DNA of 50,032 bases from Bacteroidota bacterium (GTDB lineage Bacteria > Bacteroidota > Bacteroidia > Palsa-965): positions 1 through 50,032 of the forward strand of contig JAAFIA010000031.1 in NCBI GenBank assembly GCA_013298545.1, in the 5' to 3' direction. Numbering within the stretch: the first letter of the stretch is position 1; the number at the start of each line of letters is the position of its first letter. The translations under genes were made by a program, and so were the position numbers. This document shows positions 18,101 through 26,761 of the stretch, piece after piece. Under the pieces are notes generated by a model. It was not told the DNA's origin, did not search any database, and worked only from the letters and a program-made list of their open reading frames with translations.

Positions 18101-20331
18101 AAGTAACACTTTCGGCAATGAGTGCTGGTACGCTCACGTGGTACGCCGATTCGGTGTCCGGAAATGCGTTAGCAACGGGAGCAACATTCACAACTTCGGT
18201 TACGGCTACCGATACGTTTTATGTGTCTAATACAAGTGGAAATATTACGCAAGGCGTAGGTTTGTTTGATAATAGTGCTGGTGGGGGCATGTCGGCTTCT
18301 AACAACAATTTAATTTTCGATGTGTTTCAAAATTCGGTCTTAACAGGCGTTTATGTGTATCCAGCAACAGCCGGAAATATTACCATCGATTTGCGCGATA
18401 ATGCGAATGCGCTTTTAAATACGGTTACCGTTGCCGTAACAGCAGCAGACATCAACCAACGCACCTTTATTCCGCTGAACTTTAACTTAACTACGGGAAC
18501 AGGTTTTCAACTTGTACGCAATGCGAGTTCTGTCAATCTCTGGCGAAATAATGTGGGAGTTACTTATCCTTACACACTTCCTGGCGTTATCTCGATCACC
18601 ACGAGTACTGCAGGAAATGGATTTTACTACTTCTTTTACGATTGGCAGATTAATTATGGCTGCGAAAGTCCGCGTGTTCCGTTGATTGTGGTGGTGAATG
18701 CTCCGCCTGCTATTGCACTTAGCGTTTCTGATTCTGTTCTGTGCGTGGGCGATAGCACAACCCTCAATGTAAGTAGTGCGAATACGAATTATACCTACAG
18801 TTGGTCTCCTGCCGGATCGCTCAATACGAGTGTTGGACAAACGGTTGTTGCTTCTCCTACGGTAACAACCATGTACACAATTAGTGCAAATGACTCGATT
18901 AGCGGATGCCGCAGTACAGATAGTTTATTGGTTACGGTAAATGCGTTGCCATCAATTACACTGACTGTTTTTGATTCGGTTATTTGTTCGGGTGCGGCTG
19001 ATACGCTTGTGGCCTCTTTCCCAGTGCAAAGCGTAGGCTTGCCCGATAATAGTGCTGGTGGTGGACAATCGGCATCTGTCAATAATTTAATTTTCGATGT
19101 CTTTGCTCCTTGTGTGCTTGCAGGTGTGTATGTGTATCCGGGTGCAGCAGGCAATGTGGTAATTGAATTGCAAGACAATACCAATGCTGTTCTCAATTCG
19201 TTTACGTTTGTGGCAACTGCTGCGGATATTAATCAACGGACGTATGTTCCGCTCAATTTCAGTCTTACTCCTGCTACGGGCATGCAATTGGTGCGCAATG
19301 CAACATCGGTCAATTTATGGCGCAACAATGTTGGTGTCAATTATCCTTATACCATTCCGGGTTTAATTGCTATTACTACAAGCACCGCAGGAAATAATTT
19401 TTACTATTTCTTCTACGATTGGCAGATTGAAACGCCCGGGGCATATACGTACAGTTGGTCTTCTATTCCAACAGGTTTTACCGCAACAGGCGATTCTGCT
19501 TTTGTTTCGCCAACTGTGAACACACAGTATTTTGTACAAGTAACAGACACACTTACGGGTTGTGTGGCAACATTCAGTACCAATGTTGCAATTGCTAGTC
19601 CAGTGCTTGCAACCATCACAGGAGACTCAACGCTTTGTGTTGGAGATAGCAGCATGCTTGTTGCTGGATTTACAAATGGCGATGGAAATGCAACGTATTT
19701 GTGGAGTGCTAGTTTAGGAACAACTGATTCTGTACTGGTTGCGCCAGCAGCTACAACGACCTATTCGGTAACAGTAACAGATGGTTGCGGAACTACTTCT
19801 ACGGCAACAACAACGGTTACCGTGAGCAATGGTCCACCAGTTGCCGGATTTACCTTTTCGGTTACGGGTGTCAATACGTTTGCATTCACCGATATTTCTA
19901 CGGGTGCAACATCGTGGTCATGGGATTTCGGCGACACACAAACCTCAACGGCTCAAAATCCTACAAATGTTTATGCGTCAAACAACTCGTACACGGTTAC
20001 TTTAATTGTTACCAACGGATGTGGTTCAGACACCATCACACAAGTTGTTGTAGTGGATGCTATTGCTTCGATTGATCTCGCTGCCGGACTTAGCCTTTAT
20101 CCGAATCCGGCAAAAGATCAGTTTGCTGTTTTATTCCAAGCCAATCAACCAGAACCAGTAACACTTGTGCTCTATGATTTGCAAGGCAAACAGCTTGTTG
20201 ATAAACAACTCGCAAACGTTAAAGCAGGTACATCAGTAACGTTAAATGTAGAAACGTATCCGGCTGGTATGTACATCTTGAAAATTACGAATACAGCAGA
20301 AACCGTTGTGATGAAAGTTGTTGTAGAATAA
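15190..20331 (+). CDS. Giant secreted surface protein (beta-helix, Ig-like, PKD) with T9SS type A sorting domain
   Basis: 1713 residues from the ATG at 15190, where MKKIVLTCFSLCMLVVSLLA is a good signal peptide. The open frame begins at 15148, upstream, but that part overlaps the promoter motif. An N-terminal beta-rich domain (about 25-225) is followed by a right-handed beta-helix-like region rich in short N/G turns (about 230-755, e.g. VRNNVFANF). Ig-like modules follow, then two copies of a roughly 130-residue module (about 1022-1155 and 1282-1414). After those come an Ig-like domain, a PKD domain (WSWDFGDTQTSTAQNPTNVY) and a type A sorting domain (LYPNPAKDQFAV) at the C-terminus. It is a likely adhesin or matrix protein. 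No catalytic motif was seen. Confidence 0.88.
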   Translation: MKKIVLTCFSLCMLVVSLLAQIPMTRSTFTGPYNAISLPAATLSTASGDDVAQSAIPIGFTFNYLGTNYTTIGVNTNGAASFDATMSTSGTNNNLFVANAPNTTLAPWWDNIISDTILYQLQGPPGNQTFTIQWINSLSYFNTATQLLNFQIILYEGTNIIEFQYGNRIAGIVAPNESASIGLEGATGGAGNYLDAVTGSAFTSNGMLNAATQWPARNFRFTPGLPTAIAAGTYTVGLAGNYFSLSEAIADVNHRGIAGPIVLSLLDANYDVTPANGDNFFPMLLGPIAGSSSTNTLLISSASGTATIASEGTQNGNCGNAAANNVISNANEPVFALVGVSYVTLQNINLTCSANGAVDRGLQVINSSAILGAQNNVAQNISVTLNRGNIGCYGISQQAITTPTAATGANSNNQYLNLSIANVYTGIYLNGNATFPDLNCSVGTTLATQFNSIGSALADDIGGGAGNTASYGIRANNQSSVSIYNNMVRNVSHAGTASCEGIVIDAGQGINHVYRNNVHDITCTTTASTANISGIRVNLANTGAHTAYIYNNFVFGIGSSYTGVATATRAAKGIFVQATGGNNTSTIHVDFNNVRMDNSASPTLSGTCFEVGVTNGPIVNVRNNVFANFTGAQTGIAGHYIMASPTATAIGAAGSIANFNDFYLNDVNNGFTGIGAAVTYATLNNWQTGMTQDANSIAIDPDFSSSTNLHVSSVALNGTADMTGITWVTTDFDNQPRSVTPDMGADEFTPLLLDVGITSLLTPTNTGCHTANEAVIVNLKNFASVPLDFSVNPVTVTVNVSGALTQTLNLTINSNVLNANLPLPSGSTLNVPVGTIAMVVAGTYAFDAYATMSGDGNVLNDTMLQTTVSYLPGVVSALPSAVCAGSPVTLTLDSFSVGGSIQWQSSTDGGFTFVNESGSGFDSAVYVVVPTTNTIYQVLFCGNLLSTNVSVSYYPVTTPMAMNDTVCGPGQVTLSAMSAGTLTWYADSVSGNALATGATFTTSVTATDTFYVSNTSGNITQGVGLFDNSAGGGMSASNNNLIFDVFQNSVLTGVYVYPATAGNITIDLRDNANALLNTVTVAVTAADINQRTFIPLNFNLTTGTGFQLVRNASSVNLWRNNVGVTYPYTLPGVISITTSTAGNGFYYFFYDWQINYGCESPRVPLIVVVNAPPAIALSVSDSVLCVGDSTTLNVSSANTNYTYSWSPAGSLNTSVGQTVVASPTVTTMYTISANDSISGCRSTDSLLVTVNALPSITLTVFDSVICSGAADTLVASFPVQSVGLPDNSAGGGQSASVNNLIFDVFAPCVLAGVYVYPGAAGNVVIELQDNTNAVLNSFTFVATAADINQRTYVPLNFSLTPATGMQLVRNATSVNLWRNNVGVNYPYTIPGLIAITTSTAGNNFYYFFYDWQIETPGAYTYSWSSIPTGFTATGDSAFVSPTVNTQYFVQVTDTLTGCVATFSTNVAIASPVLATITGDSTLCVGDSSMLVAGFTNGDGNATYLWSASLGTTDSVLVAPAATTTYSVTVTDGCGTTSTATTTVTVSNGPPVAGFTFSVTGVNTFAFTDISTGATSWSWDFGDTQTSTAQNPTNVYASNNSYTVTLIVTNGCGSDTITQVVVVDAIASIDLAAGLSLYPNPAKDQFAVLFQANQPEPVTLVLYDLQGKQLVDKQLANVKAGTSVTLNVETYPAGMYILKITNTAETVVMKVVVE

Positions 20332-20356
20332 CGTTTCGCAACATAAGCGAATGGAT

Positions 20357-20397
20357 AAAAAAGAGAGGCTGTTCTTAGTTGAACAGCCTCTCTTTTT
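20357..20397. terminator. Bidirectional terminator between converging genes
   Basis: The stem AAAAAGAGAGGCTGTTC pairs with GAACAGCCTCTCTTTTT around a 6-nt loop. It has an A run on one side and a T run on the other, so it can serve both the plus-strand gene ending at 20331 and the minus-strand gene ending at 20433. Confidence 0.9.
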
Positions 20398-20432
20398 ATG
20401 CTTGTTAAGCAATTGCTTGCTAATTTATCGGA

Positions 20433-22820
20433 TCACTTAATCAACTGAAAAAATCCCGTGTATGTTTTTTCCATCTCGCGAACAGTTAGCACGTAGTAAT
20501 ACGTTCCGTCCACATATTGACTGCCGTTCCAGTCATTGGTATAATTTTCTTTTTGATAAAGCAAACGTCCCCAACGATCATAAATTTCTAAACGGTTGTT
20601 GGTGTAAAATTCCAAGTATTTGAATGCCAACAGATCGTTGATGCCATCGGCATTGGGTGTGATAACGTTTGGTGTTTCTACCGCAGCGGGAATGACTTCT
20701 ACCACTTGACATAAACTATCGTCGCAACCATGATCGGTAGCCATGATTAAACACACGGTATAAGTTCCAGGCAAATCATAAATGGTGTTTGGATTTTGCT
20801 GCGACGAAGTTGTGCTATCGCCAAAATTCCATTGCCACGAAAGAATGGTACCAGCACCCCTTGACGATTGATCGGTAAATGTTGTGGGAACGCCCGCAAT
20901 GATCGGTTGCGTAAACGTGAATGCGGCCAATGGTTCTGGATCAACAACCACCGGAATGGTAATCGGAAGCGAATTGCATCCGTTTAAACTGGCTTGTGCG
21001 GTGTACGAGATGGTTGTATCGCTCGCACCCGTATTGATTCCCAAATCGGAAATATTGCCTGTACCGTTTTGGTTGTTGCCATTCCAGGTAATGGTGCTGC
21101 CGGGCAAACATGCATTCAGCGCAATGGCAATGGGACTGCCCGAACATAAACTATCTGGATTGGGATTTGCCGTAACAGCAGGTGTTGGTAATACATTCAA
21201 CGTTCGCGTTGGAAGCCCTGTTACGGTATTGCCACAGGCATCGGTAATGGTTGGGGGCTGAACAGTTATGAACGTTGTGGTATCGCAATAGTTCGGGCAA
21301 TTTGGATTGGCAAATGTGAGCGTGAGGTTTTGTGCGCTGTAATTGCATGGAAGCGGCGTTCCAACAACCACATTGTTGGCCATCCACGGATGCGAAACCG
21401 TAAAAGGAGGTACACCATATCGGAACGTAACATTGCCTGTAAAGGTGCAGGTATTGGAACAAATGGGTGTGGTTTGTACCGTAAATCGTTGACCGAAACT
21501 TTCTACGGTTCGTCCCATCACATACGCGCTAAAAGGCCAAAGCGTTGTACTCGGGTCGTAACGAATATACGTTGTATTGCAACCGCTCCCCGGGCCTGTA
21601 CGCGAAAGGTGCATGAAGAGCGGGAAGGTGCGCGTGGTGCAGGCTTGCGGGAAACAACACATCAACGGATTGCGTAAATTAAACGTATCGAGGTAAGCGG
21701 TACCGGGCGAATTTCCGGCATTGCCCGTAACCACAAATTGCTGCGAGGTATCGCAGGGGGTGCTAAACCACATGGCGCCTTGGCTCATGATGGCGGGGGT
21801 AAATGGATCGGCATAAAAACTTGATGTAACAATTAATCCCATGATAGCAATTTGTGCCGGAATGGTTACTTGAATGCTATCGGTATTAAATGAAGGAGCA
21901 ATGCAGGAGGGCATCATACCACCCGTCCACAACGCGGTTGGGCCAGTTACAAGCGGGTCAACGGTAACGGGATAAGCGCGTTGTGGGTCGTTGAGCCAAG
22001 CATTGGGTACATGAATGCGCAGGTACGTTTTTCCATGTTGTGTTTCGGTTTGATAGCTGGCTACAATCCAATTTTTGTTGGCATCAAAACACAGCGGCGC
22101 TTTGATTTGAGCCGCAACTTCACCTGATGGCGAAAGCAAGAGGTAATCGCCAGCCCAGCCCTCTTTTGTGGCGTAGCCTTGTGTACTACTTTTTACAAGT
22201 TTGTAGCCATTCGGAATGGTGAGTTCTTCGGAGAAAATTAAACTGTTGCCGCTGCTCGTTTGTTGTTGATGAATGATGTAATTGTACTTAATGGCATTGA
22301 CCCGAAATTGGAGTTGTTTGTCAATGTTGGGAACAATATTTTGCAGCAGGATTTCATTGTTTGTAACTTGAATCGGTGCTGTAATATTTTGCTTATTTCC
22401 GTTGATGGTACAATTTGCTCCAAACGAAACTAACGCGCCGTCAAACGCTGTTACAGCCATGCTGCCATCGGTATTCAAATACGTTGGGTAAGGTTGATTT
22501 GGTGCAGCCCAACCTGAATTTGTTGGACGTAATGTTTTATCAATGGGTTCCAATTTTCCTGGCGAAGCAAAATAATTGAGCGGCACGCTGCTGTAATGTA
22601 TAATCACTTCTCCGTCAGGCGTGGTGTATGCACTAGAGAAAATGGTTCGTTCGTTGCTGTTTTCAATCCACAAATCGCGGTTGGGAAGTTTGACCGATTC
22701 TGCTGTGGGTTGCGTTGCGGGATGAATTGCAGCGGCCAATTCGGAATTGGCTGTTTGCGCAAAAATTGAAACGGGGGAAATTAGCAAGCCGATGGCAAGA
22801 ATGCGTAACGTTCGTTTCAT
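20433..22820 (-). CDS. Secreted protein with PKD domain and gliding-motility (T9SS type B) C-terminus
   Basis: 795 residues from the ATG at 22818-22820 (MKRTLRILAIGLLISPVSIF, a signal peptide ending FAQ). An alternative start at 22871 adds 17 charged residues ahead of this signal and is less likely. The N-terminal region (about 35-300) includes LWIENSNERTIFSS and WAGDYLLLSPSG; I cannot name its family. A central beta-rich part has paired cysteines. A PKD domain (about 630-700) carries WQWNFGDSTTSSQQNPNTIY. The C-terminus (about 710-795) is the CHU_C/type B sorting domain, with ITPNADGINDLL, IYDRWGRLLY and WNG. It is exported by T9SS and shares a terminator with the converging 15190 gene. Confidence 0.87.
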   Translation of the reverse strand: MKRTLRILAIGLLISPVSIFAQTANSELAAAIHPATQPTAESVKLPNRDLWIENSNERTIFSSAYTTPDGEVIIHYSSVPLNYFASPGKLEPIDKTLRPTNSGWAAPNQPYPTYLNTDGSMAVTAFDGALVSFGANCTINGNKQNITAPIQVTNNEILLQNIVPNIDKQLQFRVNAIKYNYIIHQQQTSSGNSLIFSEELTIPNGYKLVKSSTQGYATKEGWAGDYLLLSPSGEVAAQIKAPLCFDANKNWIVASYQTETQHGKTYLRIHVPNAWLNDPQRAYPVTVDPLVTGPTALWTGGMMPSCIAPSFNTDSIQVTIPAQIAIMGLIVTSSFYADPFTPAIMSQGAMWFSTPCDTSQQFVVTGNAGNSPGTAYLDTFNLRNPLMCCFPQACTTRTFPLFMHLSRTGPGSGCNTTYIRYDPSTTLWPFSAYVMGRTVESFGQRFTVQTTPICSNTCTFTGNVTFRYGVPPFTVSHPWMANNVVVGTPLPCNYSAQNLTLTFANPNCPNYCDTTTFITVQPPTITDACGNTVTGLPTRTLNVLPTPAVTANPNPDSLCSGSPIAIALNACLPGSTITWNGNNQNGTGNISDLGINTGASDTTISYTAQASLNGCNSLPITIPVVVDPEPLAAFTFTQPIIAGVPTTFTDQSSRGAGTILSWQWNFGDSTTSSQQNPNTIYDLPGTYTVCLIMATDHGCDDSLCQVVEVIPAAVETPNVITPNADGINDLLAFKYLEFYTNNRLEIYDRWGRLLYQKENYTNDWNGSQYVDGTYYYVLTVREMEKTYTGFFQLIK

Positions 22821-22949
22821 GGGAGTTTTGGTTTGGCAAACTAAAGTAGTTTTTTTTGGAGGCCAATCCAAAAGGAGGGAAAAAGAATACGTTTGCTTGA
22901 TCTGATTTTTGTAGCGGAGGGAAGTGTTTTGTTTCTGTGCAAAAAATCC

Positions 22950-24353
22950 CTACTTCCCAATACAAAACTTCCCAAAGATATTCGCCAGCAAATCGTCCGA
23001 AGTAATTTCTTGCCCCGTAATTTCGCCCAAGTAGTGCAAGGCTTGGCGTATATCTTGCGCCACTAAATCGCCAGGGATATTTTGTTGAATGCCGTCGATG
23101 GTGCGTTGGATGGCGCTGTTGGTGTGGCGCAGCGCATCGACATGGCGAGCATTGGTAACAATGGTTTCGGTGAGGTTTACCGTGCGGCTATCGAAAAGCG
23201 AAACCAATTTCTGGCGCAGATCGTCGATGAATAATTTTTCTTTGGCCGATAAAAAAAGTAAATCAAACTCCGCATAATCGCGTTGTGCTTGCGGCAAATC
23301 TTCTTTATCAATTTTATTGCCGATGAGTAAAATTTGTGTTTCTGCACCCGTTACCAATCCGCGCAAGGTGGCTATGTTGGCCCGCAATTCGGCAGGCGTC
23401 ATTTCTACCAAGTCAAACAGATAAATAACAATCGATGCTTCTTTGATTTTATCGAAGGTGCGCGAAACACCAATGGCTTCGATGATGTCTGTGGTATCGC
23501 GCAGTCCGGCGGTGTCGATGAAACGGAATAAAATACCATCAATCGTAATTTCTTCTTCAATCGTATCGCGTGTGGTTCCCGGAATATCGCTCACAATGGC
23601 CCGTTCTTCTTCGAGTAAGGCATTGAGCAAAGTGCTTTTTCCGGCATTGGGTTTTCCTACAATGGCCACCGGAATACCATTCTTAATCACATTCCCCACA
23701 TCGAACGAGTCGATGAGGCGTTGCACAATTTTTTGAATGGTGAACAATAATTTTTTCAGTTCGGTCCGATCGGCAAACTCTACATCTTCTTCGCTGAAAT
23801 CGAGTTCCAATTCAATGAGCGAAGCGAAGTTGAGCAAGTTTTCGCGCAGCACCGCAATTTTGTTTGAGAATCCGCCGCGCATGTGTTGCATGGCTACTTG
23901 ATGCGATGCGGCTGAAGTAGAAGCAATGACATCGGCCACCGCTTCGGCTTGCGAAAGATCGAGCTTGCCGTTGAGAAAAGCCCGTAGCGTAAATTCTCCG
24001 GCCTGAGCCGGACGCGCACCATGACGGTACAAGGCTTGCAAAATTTGTTGTTGAATGAAAATAGAACCGTGGCACGAAATCTCGACCAAATCTTGGCCCG
24101 TGTATGAATTGGGTCCTTTGAATATTGCTACCAACACTTCGTCCAAAATCACCTCGCCTTCGCAGAGCAAGCCAAAATGCGCTGTATGCGAGTTTTTGGT
24201 GTGCAGCAATTTGGGTTTTCCCGAGCGCGTGCGAAACATCGACTCGGCAATGGAGAAGGCTTCTGGGCCAGAGAGCCGGAGTACGGCGATGGCCGCAGTT
24301 CCCTGCGCGGTTGCCAGCGCGGCAATGGTATCGGTGTTGGGTGCTACAAACAT
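22950..24353 (-). CDS. mnmE: tRNA-modification GTPase MnmE (TrmE)
   Basis: 467 residues, full length. Together with MnmG it installs the cmnm5 modification on the wobble uridine of certain tRNAs. The N-terminal formyl-THF-binding domain starts with DTIAALATAQGTAAIAVLRL. The inserted G domain has G1 GKPNAGKST (233-241), G2/G3 DIPGTTRDT and DTAGLR, and G4 NKID. The chain ends in the obligatory FCIGK cysteine motif. The ATG is preceded by only 43 bp before the cupin gene. It is a housekeeping gene and marks the region as chromosomal core. Confidence 0.97.
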   Translation of the reverse strand: MFVAPNTDTIAALATAQGTAAIAVLRLSGPEAFSIAESMFRTRSGKPKLLHTKNSHTAHFGLLCEGEVILDEVLVAIFKGPNSYTGQDLVEISCHGSIFIQQQILQALYRHGARPAQAGEFTLRAFLNGKLDLSQAEAVADVIASTSAASHQVAMQHMRGGFSNKIAVLRENLLNFASLIELELDFSEEDVEFADRTELKKLLFTIQKIVQRLIDSFDVGNVIKNGIPVAIVGKPNAGKSTLLNALLEEERAIVSDIPGTTRDTIEEEITIDGILFRFIDTAGLRDTTDIIEAIGVSRTFDKIKEASIVIYLFDLVEMTPAELRANIATLRGLVTGAETQILLIGNKIDKEDLPQAQRDYAEFDLLFLSAKEKLFIDDLRQKLVSLFDSRTVNLTETIVTNARHVDALRHTNSAIQRTIDGIQQNIPGDLVAQDIRQALHYLGEITGQEITSDDLLANIFGKFCIGK

Positions 24354-24396
24354 ATTGGCCGCAAAGGTAAGGAGGAATCGTCAGCGGCTGACAAGC

Positions 24397-24741
24397 TTAA
24401 GGCGGTGTCAGAAATGCGCCGTCGATGATTAATAATTTTGCGCCTGATGTAGAAATCGAACGGTGCGAACTCAATGTGTCGGAAACAACATAACTCATGC
24501 CCGCACGCAAGGTGCTTGATTCGCCGTTTTTCAATTCGCTTACAAATTCGCCTTCTAAGCAATGCACAATATGTCCTTTCTCGCACCAATGATCGGCGCA
24601 GTAATTGGCCGAGTAGGTAACCAACCGCAAGCGCAGGCCATCTACCAACAGTGTTTGCCAAATAGCCGTTCCCGTTTCGCCGTGGTGAAGGGTTTGTGCT
24701 ACGTTTGTCCAGTCGATGTGTTGAAAAGGAATGGTGTACAT
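24397..24741 (-). CDS. Small cupin-fold protein of the DHCW type
   Basis: 114 residues forming a single small cupin. The block ADHWCEKGHIVHCLEGEF (about 49-66) holds the conserved H/C/W and the histidine/glutamate residues that could bind a metal. The C-terminal half repeats cupin strands (GMSYVVSDTLSSHRS, LLIIDGAFL). Proteins of this size and motif are annotated as DHCW-motif cupins. No enzymatic role is established that I can state. It lies between nfeD-like and mnmE genes on the same strand with gaps of about 45 bp, so probably in one transcription unit. Confidence 0.75.
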   Translation of the reverse strand: MYTIPFQHIDWTNVAQTLHHGETGTAIWQTLLVDGLRLRLVTYSANYCADHWCEKGHIVHCLEGEFVSELKNGESSTLRAGMSYVVSDTLSSHRSISTSGAKLLIIDGAFLTPP

Positions 24742-24786
24742 GCGAAGGAATAATGATTGTCGTATGCCGCCAATGAGCAGGTATGT

Positions 24787-26319
24787 TTACGCGGCTTTTT
24801 TCCGCACCACCACTTGCGCCACGCCAATAGAAACAATTTCGATGCTTTCGCCTTTTTCGATGAATCCGGTTTCAGCCGTTGCATCGTATTGTTCGCCATC
24901 AATTTCTACTTTTCCCGAAGGACGAAGTAAAGTGGTTGCGAAACCTTGTTTGCCATATAGTTCGGCAGTTTGTGAAGCTAAATCAGAACTTGTAAAACCA
25001 TCGGTAGAACCTTGTTCTGTTTGCAAAACCATGTTGCCGAAGAGGCGTGTTCCAAACAATTTTTCGCCGAGCCAAAATGCGCCAACAAATGCTACCAAAA
25101 CCGAAACAACGACGAGGGCTAAGGCTTTGCCAAATTGCTCCAATGCCGGAAGGGCAAATTCGCTGCCATCGGGATTGCTGCCAATCATGGTTAAGGTTAA
25201 ACCCGTTATCATGAGCAGTATGCCGCTGATGCCCACAACACCAAATCCGGGAATGGCCACCAGTTCGAGCGTGAGCAAACCCACGCCAACGAGAAACACC
25301 ACAATTTCCCAATGTTGCGCCAATCCGTCGAGGTAATGCGGCGCAAAGAAGAGTAGGGCCGAAGTGATGGCGAGCACAAGCGGAAAGCCAATGCCTGGCG
25401 ATTGCAATTCAAACCAAATTCCGGCAATAATCAAGACAATTAAAATACCGCTTACCAATGGATGCATCAAAAACGAAATGGCCGAATCGATGAACGTGGC
25501 TTGGTGTTGAATAACTTGGTAATTGCTCATGCCATTGCGCGCTAAAATCTCGGCCACGTTTTCGGCTTGTGCTTCGCAGTAGTTATTTTGAATGGCTTCT
25601 AAGGTGGTAAACGTTAACACACGTCCAGACTCATTAATACCCGGAATGACAATACGCGAATCGTTCATGGCTTCGGCAATGCGTGGATCGCGGTTGTTGG
25701 CTTGAGCCGTACTGCGAAGCAGGGAACGCATATACGATTGGTATTTTTCGGGAGCTAAATTTCCTTGTTGATCGACTACGGTAGCAGCGCCCATGCTGGC
25801 ACCTTTGCTCATGTATATACTATCGCAAGCAAGTGAAATCAATGCACCCGCAGAAGCGGCATTGTGATCGACAAAAACATAAACAGGACGATCGTAGTCG
25901 AGTACGCATTGCCGGATATTATCTGCCGCATCGAGCGCGCCACCAAATGTATTCATGTGAATGAGTACACAACTGGCATTCATAGCGCGTGCTTGCTGAA
26001 ACGCCGAACGGGTTTGTCGCCAAGCGGGCGCACCAATTTCATCGTCGAGGTTGAACTGATAAACAATATGAGCCGGTTGTTCGGGATTTGTTCCGCCGTC
26101 TGTTCCGCCGCCGCCAGAAGGGGTAGGATCAACAAAAGGCATTGGAATACCAACGGGGAGGGCAATTTCGCCACCTGTTCCGTCTATACCATCGCCCGTG
26201 CGTTCGGTGCGTCCGCCTTTGCCTGCGCCTTTGGTTGCACCTGTACGCGCAGCAGCAGTCAGGCTGATGCCGAGCAACAAACCAAACCAAAGCAATAAAC
26301 GAAACCGCGAAAAACGCAT
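24787..26319 (-). CDS. Long-form NfeD membrane serine protease (ClpP-like)
   Basis: 510 residues. A signal peptide (about 1-24) is followed by a low-complexity G/T/P-rich linker (about 25-80). A ClpP/SppA-fold protease domain (about 85-250) contains NTFGGALDAADNI and catalytic-type S156 in HNAASAGALISLA. K192 (APEKYQ) is a candidate dyad lysine, though its alignment is uncertain. Four or five membrane helices follow (about 285-405). A C-terminal NfeD OB-fold (about 440-510) shows GKQGFATTLLRPSGKVEIDG. Characterised archaeal homologues cleave the C-terminus of their stomatin partner, and stomatin genes are often adjacent, but none is present here. It is divergent from nrnA across a repeat-bearing gap. 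Confidence 0.88.
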   Translation of the reverse strand: MRFSRFRLLLWFGLLLGISLTAAARTGATKGAGKGGRTERTGDGIDGTGGEIALPVGIPMPFVDPTPSGGGGTDGGTNPEQPAHIVYQFNLDDEIGAPAWRQTRSAFQQARAMNASCVLIHMNTFGGALDAADNIRQCVLDYDRPVYVFVDHNAASAGALISLACDSIYMSKGASMGAATVVDQQGNLAPEKYQSYMRSLLRSTAQANNRDPRIAEAMNDSRIVIPGINESGRVLTFTTLEAIQNNYCEAQAENVAEILARNGMSNYQVIQHQATFIDSAISFLMHPLVSGILIVLIIAGIWFELQSPGIGFPLVLAITSALLFFAPHYLDGLAQHWEIVVFLVGVGLLTLELVAIPGFGVVGISGILLMITGLTLTMIGSNPDGSEFALPALEQFGKALALVVVSVLVAFVGAFWLGEKLFGTRLFGNMVLQTEQGSTDGFTSSDLASQTAELYGKQGFATTLLRPSGKVEIDGEQYDATAETGFIEKGESIEIVSIGVAQVVVRKKAA

Positions 26320-26761
26320 GAGTAGATGATTATTCGTTGTGCTAAAATAAGTAAATTATTGGAAATGACTTGTTTTGAAGTTTTAAATGCGAGTGGATTT
26401 TCTCCGCGCAAAATGCCAACGCAGATTTGAGACGTGAGACTTGAGACATGAGACATGAGACCGCATCGTTGGAGAGCGGAGAAACAGAGCGAGTAGAACG
26501 CGCACTCCACACTTCGCTCTGTTTCTCAATGCGGTATTTCGCCTCCTGTCTCAAGTCTCTTGTCTCAAGTCTAGCGTCTCATGTCTAAAAAAAACGAGCG
26601 AAGCGAGTGAGAAAATCCTAAACACAATCATACTGAATATGCAATTTTCACCTCCCTTAATTTTTTTCAAACACTTAAACAGCCACCGCGAAAATGGTTT
26701 CGATTCAATACATAAAACAGGAAGAATAATGCGTATTTTTGAACTCTAAAATGTACTCATC
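26320..26761. other. Intergenic region carrying hairpin element copy B
   Basis: 442 bp between the divergently transcribed nfeD-like gene and nrnA. 26395-26618 is the hairpin element (listed separately). The flanks must hold both promoters, but I could not fix a confident TAnnTTTG box on either strand. Open frames inside (26259-26510, 26342-26554, minus) are translations of the repeat. Confidence 0.8.
26395..26618 (+). repeat. GAGAC-arm hairpin element, copy B (most complete)
   Basis: Terminal inverted repeats GGATTTTCTC (26395-26404) and GAGAAAATCC (26609-26618) enclose a nested palindrome. Inside are GAGAC-unit arms (about 26424-26462) with inverse GTCTC arms (about 26547-26586). A 6-bp stem follows, CCGCAT (26461-26466) with ATGCGG (26529-26534). 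At the centre is a perfect 14-bp stem, GAGAAACAGAGCGA (26479-26492) with its complement at 26514-26527. The right side carries AAAACGAGCGAAGCGAGT. The left-end and right-end blocks recur at 31178-31410, and the right-end block also at 3239-3294. No open reading frame is convincing. It is probably a non-autonomous repeat. Confidence 0.88.

Noticed and set aside
21330-21677. Plus-strand open frame inside the 20433-22820 gene
   Set aside because: It is a shadow of the minus-strand T9SS gene, which has clear domain content; the shadow has none.
26342-26554. Minus-strand open frames in the nfeD-nrnA gap
   Set aside because: They lie within the palindromic element and owe their length to its repeats.
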